NCBI RefSeq assembly: GCF_900112205.1
Contig: NZ_FOKW01000001.1
Location: 744,001-808,000, forward strand
Direction of reading: 5' to 3'
Origin: Natronobacterium haloterrestre
GTDB lineage: Archaea; Halobacteriota; Halobacteria; Halobacteriales; Natrialbaceae
DNA length: 64,000 nucleotides
The notes below the pieces were generated by a model. It was not told the origin of the DNA. It searched no databases and saw nothing but the letters and a program-made list of their open reading frames with translations. This document shows, piece by piece, positions 17,302 to 25,656 of the stretch; position 1 is the stretch's first letter, and each line of letters opens with the position of its first letter. A program made the position numbers and the translations under genes.

Positions 17302-18440
17302 TGTCGCTGATCGAAGTCAACGACCTGACGGTCAAGTTCTACACGAAGGAGGGCGTCGTCACCGCCGTCGACGACCTCTCCTACCGGATCGAACGCGGAG
17401 AGAAGTTCGGCGTCGTCGGCGAGAGCGGGGCGGGCAAAAGCGTCACCGCGCTCTCGCTGATGCGGCTCATCGAGAGTCCCGGACGGATCGAGAGCGGCGA
17501 GATCCTGTTCAAGGGCGAGGACCTCCTCCAGATGAGCGAGGAGGAGCTCCGAGAGATCCGGGGCAACGAGATCGCCATGATCTTCCAGGACGCCCAGACC
17601 GCACTCAACCCCGTCTACACCGTCGGAGAGCAGATCTCCGAAGCGATCAGACACCACCTCGATTACGACGACGAGGAGGCCAAAGAACGGACGATCCAGC
17701 TGCTCGACCGCGTCGGCATTCCGGAGGCCGAAGCCCGGTACTCCGACTACCCACACGAGTTCTCCGGCGGGATGCAACAGCGTGCCGTCATCGCGATGGC
17801 GCTGTCCTGTGATCCCGACCTGTTGCTCTGTGACGAGCCGACGACGGCCCTCGACGTCACGATCGAGGCCCAGATCCTCGAGGAGATCGAGGAACTCGCC
17901 GACGAGTTCGACACCGCGATCCAGCTGATCACTCACGACCTCGGCGTCGTCGCCGAGGTCTGTGACCGCGTGATGGTGATGTACGCAGGGAAGCCGGTGG
18001 AGAAGGCACCGGTCGAGGATCTCTACTACGATCCCAAACACCCCTACACCGTCGGCCTGATGAGTTCGATTCCCCGGATCGGGGACGAACGCGAGCGGTT
18101 GCAGACGATCCCCGGCACGATGCCGGACCTCGTCGAACTCCCCTCCGGCTGTAGCTTCCATCCGCGATGTCCCTTCGCCGAAGAAGCCTGCACCCGGAAG
18201 GAACCGCCGCTGCTCGACCCCGAGACGGGCGAGCCCGAACGCGGCCTCGAATCGCCGACCGAACACACCGCCGCCTGTCTCGAGTACACGGGAGCGCTGA
18301 AGGAGGGGGTCGATTACTCGGTCGAGATTCGCGATCCGGACGCCGACGACGATACGGAAGCCGCAGTCGCGAACCCGAACGCCAGGTCGCACCGTCGGAC
18401 CGAATCCAACGCGAACCCGGAGAGTGAAAGCGATGACTAG
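17301..18440 (+). CDS. dppD: ABC transporter ATP-binding protein, DppD/OppD type
   Basis: A 379-residue ATPase that powers dipeptide uptake. Walker A GESGAGKSVTA (about 39-49), signature [15 protein letters not shown] (about 154-168), Walker B LLLCDEPTTALD (about 174-185) and switch His in LITHDLGVV. The C-terminal oligopeptide/dipeptide extension holds four Cys (SGCSFHPRCPFAEEAC and later AACLEY). They are spaced as in DppD homologues shown to carry a [4Fe-4S] cluster. A low-complexity Asn/Arg/Glu-rich tail overlaps the next gene by 8 bp. Confidence 0.93.
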   Translation: MSLIEVNDLTVKFYTKEGVVTAVDDLSYRIERGEKFGVVGESGAGKSVTALSLMRLIESPGRIESGEILFKGEDLLQMSEEELREIRGNEIAMIFQDAQTALNPVYTVGEQISEAIRHHLDYDDEEAKERTIQLLDRVGIPEAEARYSDYPHEFSGGMQQRAVIAMALSCDPDLLLCDEPTTALDVTIEAQILEEIEELADEFDTAIQLITHDLGVVAEVCDRVMVMYAGKPVEKAPVEDLYYDPKHPYTVGLMSSIPRIGDERERLQTIPGTMPDLVELPSGCSFHPRCPFAEEACTRKEPPLLDPETGEPERGLESPTEHTAACLEYTGALKEGVDYSVEIRDPDADDDTEAAVANPNARSHRRTESNANPESESDD

Positions 18441-19929
18441 ACCGAACGAGACGCCCCTGTTGCGGGCCGAGAACCTGGAGAAGTACTACGACAGCAGTAG
18501 CGGAGTCATCGACAGCATCCTCGGCCGGACCCAGTGGGTCAAGGCCGTCGACGGCGTCGACCTCGAGCTCTACGAGGGCGAGACCCTCGGCGTGGTCGGG
18601 GAGAGCGGCTGCGGGAAGAGTACCCTCGGCCAGACCCTGCTCCGGCTGATCGAGCCGACCGACGGCTCGGTGTACTACCAGGAGGCCGTCGACCGTCGCG
18701 AGGGACCGGGCCAGCCCGACCGCGAGGAGGTCGATCTGACCGAGATCTCGAGCAGTCGGCTCCGGGACCTCCGGACCGACCTCCAGTACATCTTCCAGGA
18801 CCCGTTCTCGAGCCTGAACCCGCGGCTGACCGTCGGCGACATCATCGGGGAGCCCCTCGACATCCACGACATTGCCTCCGGTCAGGAGCGAACCGAGCGC
18901 ATCTACGACCTCCTCGAGACCGTCGGCCTGAACGCCAGTCACGCACACCGCTACCCCCACGAGTTCTCGGGGGGACAGCGGCAGCGTATCGGCATCGCCC
19001 GCGCGCTCGCGGTCGACCCCGAGATCATCATCTGTGACGAACCGGTCAGCGCGCTGGACGTCAGCGTGCAGGCCCAGATCCTCAACCTGCTCGAGGACCT
19101 CCAGGAGGAGTTCGGCCTCTCGTACATCTTCATCGCTCACGACCTGAGCGTGGTCGAACACATCTCCGACCGGATCGCGGTGATGTACCTGGGTGAGTTC
19201 GCGGAGGTCGGGACGACGGAGGAGATCTTCTCGCCGCCGTACCACCCGTACACGGAGGCGCTGCTCTCGGCGATTCCGGAACCCGACCCGCTCTGGGAGG
19301 GCGACCAGATCCTCCTGCCGGGGACGGTTCCGTCCCCGCTGAACCCGCCCTCCGGCTGTCGGTTCCACACCCGGTGTCCGCGGATCATCCAGCCAGAGGA
19401 GTACGACCTCGAGCAGGACGTCTGGCGTTCGATCGTCGACTTCAAGCTGCGGCTTCAAGAGACCGAGAACGTCGAGTCGGTGACCGCGATCGCCGAGGAG
19501 AACGGCTCCGGGAACGGAGCCGGGCTCGAGGAGGGCGAGGATGCCGAACGGATCGATCCGACGACGATCTCCGGCTCGGAGTTCGACGACCTGGTCCGCT
19601 CGGAGTTCGACCTCCCCGACACCGTCTCGGACCGCGAGGCGGAGTTGGTCCTCTCCCAGACGATCGACGAACTCCACGCCGGCAACATCGAGGACGCGCG
19701 CCAGCGGATGAACTCGGCGTTCGTCTCGCCGTGTGAGAAGTTCAGTCCGGACCGGATCCCGATGGGCGACACCCACGAGATCTCGTGTCTGCTGTACGAC
19801 GAGGAGTTCGCCGACCGCGGGGAACGACGGGATCGGCGGCTGGGAACGGGCACGGGTACGGGCACGGGCACAGGCTCTAGGGGCTCTGGCTCGAGCGACG
19901 AACCCGGTGACGCCATCGCCGACGACTGA
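18433..19929 (+). CDS. dppF: ABC transporter ATP-binding protein, DppF/OppF type, with insertion in the C-terminal Cys motif
   Basis: A 498-residue second ATPase. Walker A GESGCGKSTLGQ, Q-loop FQDPFSSLNPRLTVGD, signature FSGGQRQRIGIARAL, Walker B IIICDEPVSALD and switch His AHDLSVV. The usual C-terminal motif starts with SGCRFHTRCP (Cys 309 and 315), but the expected next Cys pair comes only at about 434 and 452 (SPCEKF, ISCLLYD). About 118 residues of acidic, helix-prone sequence lie between. The end is a Gly-Thr dipeptide repeat. ATG 18433 gives an 8 bp overlap like the gene pair upstream; a GTG at 18424 is possible. Confidence 0.92.
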   Translation: MTRPNETPLLRAENLEKYYDSSSGVIDSILGRTQWVKAVDGVDLELYEGETLGVVGESGCGKSTLGQTLLRLIEPTDGSVYYQEAVDRREGPGQPDREEVDLTEISSSRLRDLRTDLQYIFQDPFSSLNPRLTVGDIIGEPLDIHDIASGQERTERIYDLLETVGLNASHAHRYPHEFSGGQRQRIGIARALAVDPEIIICDEPVSALDVSVQAQILNLLEDLQEEFGLSYIFIAHDLSVVEHISDRIAVMYLGEFAEVGTTEEIFSPPYHPYTEALLSAIPEPDPLWEGDQILLPGTVPSPLNPPSGCRFHTRCPRIIQPEEYDLEQDVWRSIVDFKLRLQETENVESVTAIAEENGSGNGAGLEEGEDAERIDPTTISGSEFDDLVRSEFDLPDTVSDREAELVLSQTIDELHAGNIEDARQRMNSAFVSPCEKFSPDRIPMGDTHEISCLLYDEEFADRGERRDRRLGTGTGTGTGTGSRGSGSSDEPGDAIADD

Positions 19930-20067
19930 TCGGAATCGATCAGGGCGGTTCCTCGAACCCTAACTCCGACCCGCGATTTCTCGAAGAGCGTCCAGATGCC
20001 CGAGTACGGGCTCGAGACGGCCGACACGATCCGAACGTTTTAGTTTTCGCCGCCCCTGCTTGCACCA

Positions 20068-20634
20068 GTGCGCCGGATCTACGAATCGGATGCGCTCCAC
20101 AGGGACGACGAGCCGTTTACCCCCCGCGAGAAGGACTCGTCGTACAAGATACAGGCGATGCGGTCGGTCGATTCGACCGCGTTGAGCCGGCGAGTACTCC
20201 CACAGGGCCTGCGACACCGTGCGGTGTCGGTGACGGTATCGACGCCCCAGGAGGAGTACGCCGTCGGCGAGCCGATCCCGTTCCGCGTGACGCTTCGAAA
20301 CCCGCTTCCGGTCCCGGTTGCCATCCCCACGCGCTCGCCGCTTCTCTGGGCGTGGAAGGTCGACGGCTTCGCGGAGGCCGCAGAGATCCAACTCCACGAT
20401 CCGCCGGACGAGGAGGGCGAACTCGTCCTCGATCGCGGCGAACGAAAGCGAGTAACGAAACGCTGGGATCAGCTGTTTCGGGTCTCGGATTCGGAGTGGG
20501 AGCCGGCCGAGCCCGGGGAGCACACGATCAGCGCGGAGATCAACGTCGAGGACCCGGTCGGGAAGGGACTCGCAGGGGAGACGACGGTTCGTATCGTGCC
20601 GGAGGAGGAGGCCGAACGAACCGAAACGGAGTGA
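20068..20634 (+). CDS. Conserved haloarchaeal protein with BsuPI-like Ig-type domain
   Basis: 188 residues. The core (about 50-175) reads as an immunoglobulin-like beta sandwich: YAVGEPIPFRVTLRNPLPVPVAIPT, a WAWKVDG segment and EPAEPGEHTISAEINV. This resembles the BsuPI/intracellular proteinase inhibitor family, where pre-strand GEPI and PGEY/H motifs recur. No signal peptide and no catalytic residues seen, so cytoplasmic. The start is GTG, preceded by a GTTTTAG element (20036-20042) about 28 bp upstream. Function unknown; any inhibitor role is only by resemblance. Confidence 0.7.
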   Translation: MRRIYESDALHRDDEPFTPREKDSSYKIQAMRSVDSTALSRRVLPQGLRHRAVSVTVSTPQEEYAVGEPIPFRVTLRNPLPVPVAIPTRSPLLWAWKVDGFAEAAEIQLHDPPDEEGELVLDRGERKRVTKRWDQLFRVSDSEWEPAEPGEHTISAEINVEDPVGKGLAGETTVRIVPEEEAERTETE

Positions 20635-20749
20635 TCCGCGAACGTCGCTTTGGCGCATCTAAAGGCTCCATTCTCGTCGTTCCACCCTCGAGGTCGAGGC
20701 TGCTACCTGCCTTTTACTACATACGATCCTCGATCGCCGGCTGCACCCA

Positions 20750-22075
20750 TCAACCGTCGGTCTCGAGCGTTCGCGACGACGAGCGCGGAGTCGCCTCGAC
20801 GGCCGAATCGTACCGGTGACACCGGACCTGGCGCTCGTGTCGGTCTCCGTCGGCTGGCGATTCGCGCCCGCATACCGTCGGGAACGCCTCCGCGAGGGTA
20901 TCGGTCGCAGCATCGAGGTCACCGCGGGCGATCGCCTCGGCCGCGGCGGCGACGCCTTCCTCGGCACGGTCGTCCGGGAGTTCCCCGGGGAGATCGAAGG
21001 CCTCCCGAACCGTCGTCTCGTCGATTCCTGGCTCCGGGTCCTCGGTCCCGCGGGCGGCGTCGATTTCCGGGGGTAGCTCGCCGGTCCGGACGGAAAACCG
21101 GAAGGCTGCGACCGTTCGCCAGAGATCGGGCTCGAGGTCGACGTCCGCGGGGGCGATCACGTCGGGACAGCGCGGATGGAACCGACAGCCGGCGGGCGGA
21201 TCGCTCGGTTCGGGAACGGAATCGGTCAGCGGCCGGGCTAGTTCCCGATCCGAGGGATCGAGGCTGGGAACCGAGCCAAGCAGGACGCGAGTGTACGGGT
21301 GGGCGGGATCGTTCAGCACCTCCGCGGTCGGCCCGCGTTCGACGATCTCGCCGAGGTACATGACCGCGAGCCGGTCGCAGAACTGCCGGACGACGTCGAT
21401 GTCGTGGCTGATGAACAAGACGGCGACGTCGAACTCGCGACGGACGTCGTCGAGCAGGGCGAGCACGTCGGACTGGACGCGGCCGTCGAGCGCGCTGGTG
21501 GGTTCGTCGGCCACGATCAGGTCCGGGTTGAGCACCAGCGCCCGCGCGATGGCGATGCGCTGTTTCTCGCCGCCGGAGAACTCGTGGGGGTAGCGGTCGG
21601 CATCGTCCGCCGCGAGGCCAACTCGCTCGAGGAGGTCGGCGACGATCCGCCGGCGCCGCTCGGCGTCGTTCATTCCGTGGAGGGCAAGCGGTTCGGCGAC
21701 GGCCTCGCCGACCGTCATCCGGGGGTTGAACGCGTCGTTCGGGTCCTGGACGATCAGTTGCGCGCGCCGGCGGAACGCCCGGAGGTCGGCCCCGGACAGG
21801 TCCGTGACCGACTCGCCGTCGAACCGGATCTCGCCGCCGGTCGGCTCCTCGAGGCGCAACGCGGACAGCGCCGTCGTCGTCTTGCCGCTGCCGGACTCGC
21901 CGACCAGGCCGAACGTTTCGCCGCGGTCGATTCGGAAGCTCACGCCGTCGACGGCGCGGACGCGGCCGACCTCGCGCCGGAGGAATCCCCGCGTGATCGG
22001 GAAGTGGGTCTCGAGGTCCTCGACCTCGAGGAGGGGGTCGGAGCGCTCGTCGGCCCCGCCGATCCGTTCACTCAC
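20750..22075 (-). CDS. ABC transporter ATP-binding protein, DppF-like, with C-terminal Cys insertion
   Basis: A 441-residue ATPase of a second dipeptide-type transporter. Walker A GESGSGKTTTA, Q-loop VQDPNDAFNPRMTVGE, signature FSGGEKQRIAIARAL, Walker B LIVADEPTSALD and switch SHDIDVV. Like the first DppF, its SGCRFHPRCP pair is separated by about 100 residues from the second pair (PTVCGRES, VRCHRYD). The GTG at 22075 is chosen because ABC homology begins just after it and it overlaps the upstream ATPase stop by 8 bp; the frame is open further upstream. Last gene of the minus-strand operon 24352-20750. Confidence 0.9.
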   Translation of the reverse strand: MSERIGGADERSDPLLEVEDLETHFPITRGFLRREVGRVRAVDGVSFRIDRGETFGLVGESGSGKTTTALSALRLEEPTGGEIRFDGESVTDLSGADLRAFRRRAQLIVQDPNDAFNPRMTVGEAVAEPLALHGMNDAERRRRIVADLLERVGLAADDADRYPHEFSGGEKQRIAIARALVLNPDLIVADEPTSALDGRVQSDVLALLDDVRREFDVAVLFISHDIDVVRQFCDRLAVMYLGEIVERGPTAEVLNDPAHPYTRVLLGSVPSLDPSDRELARPLTDSVPEPSDPPAGCRFHPRCPDVIAPADVDLEPDLWRTVAAFRFSVRTGELPPEIDAARGTEDPEPGIDETTVREAFDLPGELPDDRAEEGVAAAAEAIARGDLDAATDTLAEAFPTVCGRESPADGDRHERQVRCHRYDSAVEATPRSSSRTLETDG

Positions 22076-23162
22076 GGCTCTCACCTCCCGGTCCGCCGAG
22101 CAGTCGACGTTCGTTTTCCACCGTCGGGTCGCCGATCGTCGCCGGGTCCCGTTCCGGGCCGTAGTAGACGCAGGCGGCCCGGTGGGCGTCCCGGCTTTCG
22201 ACGGGGTGGAAGGCGGGCTGATCGCCGCCGGCACAGTCGTCGACCGCGTGGGGACACTCGCCACGGAACCGGCAGCCGTCGCCCGGGATCGCCCCTCGAG
22301 CCGAGCGATCGTCCCGGCGGGAGACGCCGTCGTAGCTTGCCATCAGTTCGCGGGTGTAGGGGTGGGCGGGGCGATCGAACAGCTCTTCGACGGGGCCGCG
22401 TTCGACGATCGTTCCGCCGAACATGACGAGGACGCGGTCCGCGAGCGCGGCGACCACCCGGAGATCGTGGGTCACGAGCAGGAGGGACATCCCGCCGTCG
22501 ATCAGTTCCCGGAAGAGTTCGATCAGCCGGGCCTGGACGGTCACGTCGACGGCGGTCGTCGGCTCGTCGGCGATCAATAGGTCCGGGTCGGCCGCGAGCG
22601 CGATGGCGATCGCCACCCGCTGTTGCATCCCGCCGGAGAACTCGTGGGGATAGTCGTCGACGCGCGCGGCCGCGTTCGGGATGCCGACCCGCCCGAGGAG
22701 TTCGATCCCCCGGTCGACGGCCTCGCGTTCGGAGACGGTCTCGTGGATCGTGATCGCCTCGACGAGCTGGTCGCCGACCGTGTAGACCGGATCGAGCGCA
22801 CTCTGGGGGTTCTGGAAGACGTGGGCGATGTGGCTCCCGCGGATCGCCTGAAGATCCGAGTCCTCGAGTTCGAGCAGCGAGTTGCCGTCGAAATCGACCG
22901 TGCCGCCGACGATCTCGGCCGGCGGTTGGGGGACGAGTCCGGTCAGCGACTGGCAGGTGACGCTCTTCCCGGAGCCCGATTCGCCGACGAGACAGACGGT
23001 CTCGCCGCGGTCGATCCGGAAGCTCACGCCGTCGACGGCACGGATGGGGTCCCCCTCGGTGGTGATGTGTGTTCGGAGGTCCCGAACGGTCAGCAGGGGC
23101 TCGCGGTCGCCGCGTCCCAGCGCGTCGGTACCGTCCGTCGTATCGTCGGTGTGAAGCGTCAT
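22068..23162 (-). CDS. ABC transporter ATP-binding protein, DppD-like
   Basis: A 364-residue ATPase. Walker [13 protein letters not shown]-loop [16 protein letters not shown], signature [15 protein letters not shown], Walker [13 protein letters not shown] and switch THDLRVV. The C-terminal Cys motif is compact ([15 protein letters not shown], then AACVYYG), the four-Cys arrangement of iron-sulfur DppD proteins. It starts at an ATG that overlaps the permease stop (ATGA) and is followed by an 8 bp overlap with the DppF-like gene. Confidence 0.92.
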   Translation of the reverse strand: MTLHTDDTTDGTDALGRGDREPLLTVRDLRTHITTEGDPIRAVDGVSFRIDRGETVCLVGESGSGKSVTCQSLTGLVPQPPAEIVGGTVDFDGNSLLELEDSDLQAIRGSHIAHVFQNPQSALDPVYTVGDQLVEAITIHETVSEREAVDRGIELLGRVGIPNAAARVDDYPHEFSGGMQQRVAIAIALAADPDLLIADEPTTAVDVTVQARLIELFRELIDGGMSLLLVTHDLRVVAALADRVLVMFGGTIVERGPVEELFDRPAHPYTRELMASYDGVSRRDDRSARGAIPGDGCRFRGECPHAVDDCAGGDQPAFHPVESRDAHRAACVYYGPERDPATIGDPTVENERRLLGGPGGESRE

Positions 23163-24352
23163 GTGTTCTGTCGGGGATCGAGCGCGTCGCGAAGCCCGTC
23201 GCCGACGAGCTTCAGCGAGGCGAGGGTCAGTGTCAGCGCGACTGCAGGCAGGGTCGAGACCCACCAGATCTCGTGGGCGGCCATCCTGAGCCCGACGCCG
23301 GTCACCGGCGGGTCGAGCCCCTCCTGGATCGTCGAGCCCCACGAGTAGAGTTCGATGTCGTGAAAGCCCAGGAACGCAACCCCGGCCTCGACCAGTACGA
23401 GCAGCGCGAGCAGGTGGAAGATCGCCGGGACGAGCGTGTTCGTGATGTTCGGCACGATGTGGCGTTTCGCGATGTACACCGGCGATGCGCCCAGGCTGCG
23501 GGCGACCAGTACGTGGCCGTCCTCGCGGCGCTGTAACGTCTCGCTCCTGACGAGGCGGGCGATCCCGCCCCAGCTGAGGAGGCCGAACATCACGAGCAAC
23601 AGGAGCAAGGAGGCGTTCCAGTACATGTAGCCGATGAAGAACGCGACGATCGCGGGCACGCACAACTGGACGTCGATGTAGCTCGTCAGGAAGTCGTCGA
23701 TTCGGCCCCCTCTGAAGCCAGCCACGACGCCGACCGTCGATGCCAGCGGGACGATAAACGCGGCGGTAAAGACGAGCACGTAGAGGGTTATCCGTGCGCC
23801 TTCGACGAGCAGGTACCCCATCGGGTGACCCCGATGGTTCGTTCCTAGCGGATACGAGAGCGAGCCCTCGCAGTAGCGCGTGATCCCTTCACCCTGGTGG
23901 ATCTCGCCGAGACACTCGGCGTGCCACCCGGCCTGGCTCGCGAAGCCGTAGGGGGCGTGGAGCCGGTGAGCGAACGACAGTTCCGGCGAGCCCAGAATCA
24001 GGGAACCGAAGATACCGACCAGCGACAGCGCAGCGAGGAATCCGGCGGCAGCAGCGTGAATCGGCCGAGAGACGAGCCTCGAGATGATCCGACGGGTCAC
24101 CTCGGGCCGTCGCACGGCCGGGACGCCCACGAGCGATCCCAGCACGACGAGCCCCAGGAGGATCACCCAGTCGATGCGCTCGAGGTGCCACCCGAGCGAG
24201 ACGATGCCGGCCGTCTCGAGGGTATACAGTGCGGCAAATGCGAGTAGACTGACCGCGACCGTGGCCCTCGTCGACGAGAGGGATCGGCCCGAGCGGTCGA
24301 TCTCCTCCCAGTCGACCCGCTCGAAACGGTGTGTATTGTCAGTATCACTCAT
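23159..24352 (-). CDS. ABC transporter permease, DppC-like, long N-terminus
   Basis: A 397-residue permease. It has two extra hydrophobic helices near the N-terminus (about 29-48 and 58-76) before the usual first helix after SRPIHAAAAGFL. A periplasmic-side loop of ~55 residues contains two Cys (HAECLGEI and TRYCEGSLS) that could form a disulfide. Then YPLGTNHRGHPMGYLLVEGARITL matches the DppC motif. The EAA loop is SETLQRREDGHVLVARSLGASPVY. First gene of a three-gene minus-strand operon. The ATG at 24352 lies ~36 bp downstream of a TATA-like element. Confidence 0.88.
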   Translation of the reverse strand: MSDTDNTHRFERVDWEEIDRSGRSLSSTRATVAVSLLAFAALYTLETAGIVSLGWHLERIDWVILLGLVVLGSLVGVPAVRRPEVTRRIISRLVSRPIHAAAAGFLAALSLVGIFGSLILGSPELSFAHRLHAPYGFASQAGWHAECLGEIHQGEGITRYCEGSLSYPLGTNHRGHPMGYLLVEGARITLYVLVFTAAFIVPLASTVGVVAGFRGGRIDDFLTSYIDVQLCVPAIVAFFIGYMYWNASLLLLLVMFGLLSWGGIARLVRSETLQRREDGHVLVARSLGASPVYIAKRHIVPNITNTLVPAIFHLLALLVLVEAGVAFLGFHDIELYSWGSTIQEGLDPPVTGVGLRMAAHEIWWVSTLPAVALTLTLASLKLVGDGLRDALDPRQNT

Positions 24353-24381
24353 GGAGGGCGGATGATCGTAAACAGATACCA

Positions 24382-24395
24382 CCATATAATAAAAG
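24382..24395 (-). promoter_or_regulatory. TATA-like promoter of the second ABC transporter operon (minus strand)
   Basis: Read on the minus strand it is CTTTTATTATATGG, centred ~36 bp before the permease ATG and inside a local AT-rich pocket. Confidence 0.5.
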
Positions 24396-24659
24396 TTCGC
24401 CCAGTATCGGTGCGGAAGTCCGGGAACCGATACGTTTTTTGTAGGTCCGTTGGTACCACGTCCCATGATTCCCTCCCGGCTCCGACCGGATCGCGTCGGA
24501 CCGCAATCGCGCTCGATCGGACCCGTCGATCCGTCCGCCCTACGGTGGTCTCGGGGTTCGAATCCCCGATCCCGCCCCCGTTCGGGCCGCTGTGAGTATC
24601 GAACTGCGGCGCGGCCGACCGTCGCGACCGGCCGCCCCGTCCCCGCGAGGTGAGTGGAG
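24396..24659. other. Divergent intergenic region of the second ABC transporter
   Basis: About 260 bp without a supported gene. It contains ACGTTTTTTGTAGG (about 24432-24445) as a possible plus-strand promoter for the gene at 24660, and a tRNA T-arm-like hairpin at 24551-24569. The GAGGTGA at 24647-24653 is a good ribosome-binding site for the ATG at 24660. Confidence 0.5.
24551..24569 (+). other. T-arm-like hairpin without a recognisable tRNA
   Basis: TCGGGG-TTCGAAT-CCCCGA: a six-base-pair stem closing a seven-base loop with the exact T-loop consensus. No matching acceptor strand or D arm was found upstream, so I do not call a tRNA. It may be a tRNA relic or a tRNA-like processing element in the leader of the permease gene at 24660. 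Confidence 0.4.
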
Positions 24660-25649
24660 ATGGGGTTTCTCCGGGTCGTCGCGAAGCGGTTCGCCATGGG
24701 GTTCGTCGCCGCGTGGACCGTCCTGACAGCCGTCTTCGCCGCGTTCACGATGAGCCGCGACTGGGTCGCCGAAGGCCTCGAGGGGCGAATGCGGTACGTG
24801 GGGGCCGATGAGGCCGAGATCGAACGCGCGATGGAGGAGTACCTCGCGACCCACGGGCTGGATCGACCGCTCTGGCAGCAGTACGTGGACTGGATGGGCA
24901 ACATGCTCACCCTCGAGTGGGGAGAAGCGTTCTTCCTCAGTTCCGATGGCGGAGCCGGCTCCCACGCGGCGGTCCTGGGATCGGGCGATCCGGTGCTCTC
25001 GATGGTGATGGACGCGACCGTGCGGACGGCGATGTACATCCTGCCGGCGATCGGCCTCGCGATCGCGCTCGGTCTCGTCGTCGGCGTCTACGCCGCGTTG
25101 CATCCCGAGAGTCGACTCGCCAACGCAGGGCTGTCCACGGCCTACCTCTGTTTCGCCGTTCCGAACTTCTGGATCGGCGGGATGTTGGTCTCGCTGCGCG
25201 GCACCGAGGCGGTGCCGAACTCGGCGCTTCTGTTCGATCACGCCCTGCCGATCGCGCTCACCGCGACGACCCTGCTCGGCGGCTACGTGAGTTACTCGCG
25301 GGCCCACTCGCTCGAGTACGCGTCCGCCGACTTCGTGACCCTGGTCGAGGCCAAGGGTGCGGGGAGCCTGCGGGTGGCGAAGCACATCGTCCGCAACGCG
25401 GCGATCCCTCTCTTCTCGATGCTGTTTACCGAGGCGCTCGCGTTGCTCGTCCTGGCCGTCTTCGTGATCGAGTCGCTGTTCGGAATCGGCGGTTTCGGCC
25501 GTCTCCTCTTCGACGCCGTCCACGCGCGGGACCTGCCGGTCGTCCTCGGGTGTACCCTCGTCATCATCGGCGTCGGCATCGCGGGCAACGTCGTCCAGGA
25601 TCTCGCGTACAACAGCCTCGATCCGCGGGTCGATACGGGGCGGCGGTAA
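24660..25649 (+). CDS. ABC transporter permease, DppB-like
   Basis: A 329-residue permease, divergent from the three other genes of this transporter. GFLRVVAKRFAMGFVAAWTVL forms the first helix, LDRPLWQQYVDWMGNMLTLEWGE is the diagnostic DppB loop, and the EAA loop is ADFVTLVEAKGAGSLRVAKHIV (about 222-243). The ATG at 24660 is preferred over an in-frame GTG at 24654 because GAGGTGA at 24647-24653 sits at a sensible distance only for the ATG. Together with the minus-strand genes it makes a complete importer except for a binding protein. Confidence 0.9.
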   Translation: MGFLRVVAKRFAMGFVAAWTVLTAVFAAFTMSRDWVAEGLEGRMRYVGADEAEIERAMEEYLATHGLDRPLWQQYVDWMGNMLTLEWGEAFFLSSDGGAGSHAAVLGSGDPVLSMVMDATVRTAMYILPAIGLAIALGLVVGVYAALHPESRLANAGLSTAYLCFAVPNFWIGGMLVSLRGTEAVPNSALLFDHALPIALTATTLLGGYVSYSRAHSLEYASADFVTLVEAKGAGSLRVAKHIVRNAAIPLFSMLFTEALALLVLAVFVIESLFGIGGFGRLLFDAVHARDLPVVLGCTLVIIGVGIAGNVVQDLAYNSLDPRVDTGRR

Positions 25650-25656
25650 CCCTTCG

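Noticed and set aside
19850..19880. GGGCAC repeat at the end of dppF as a non-coding signal
   Set aside because: It is in frame and gives a Gly-Thr tail, a common haloarchaeal low-complexity end.
24490..24580. Possible complete tRNA
   Set aside because: Only the T arm is convincing; a four-pair anticodon-like stem near 24530 lacks T33 and no acceptor strand or D arm pairs.
24450..24653. Small plus-strand frame ahead of the permease
   Set aside because: Arg/Pro/Ser-rich, includes the T-arm hairpin; no homology or ribosome site.
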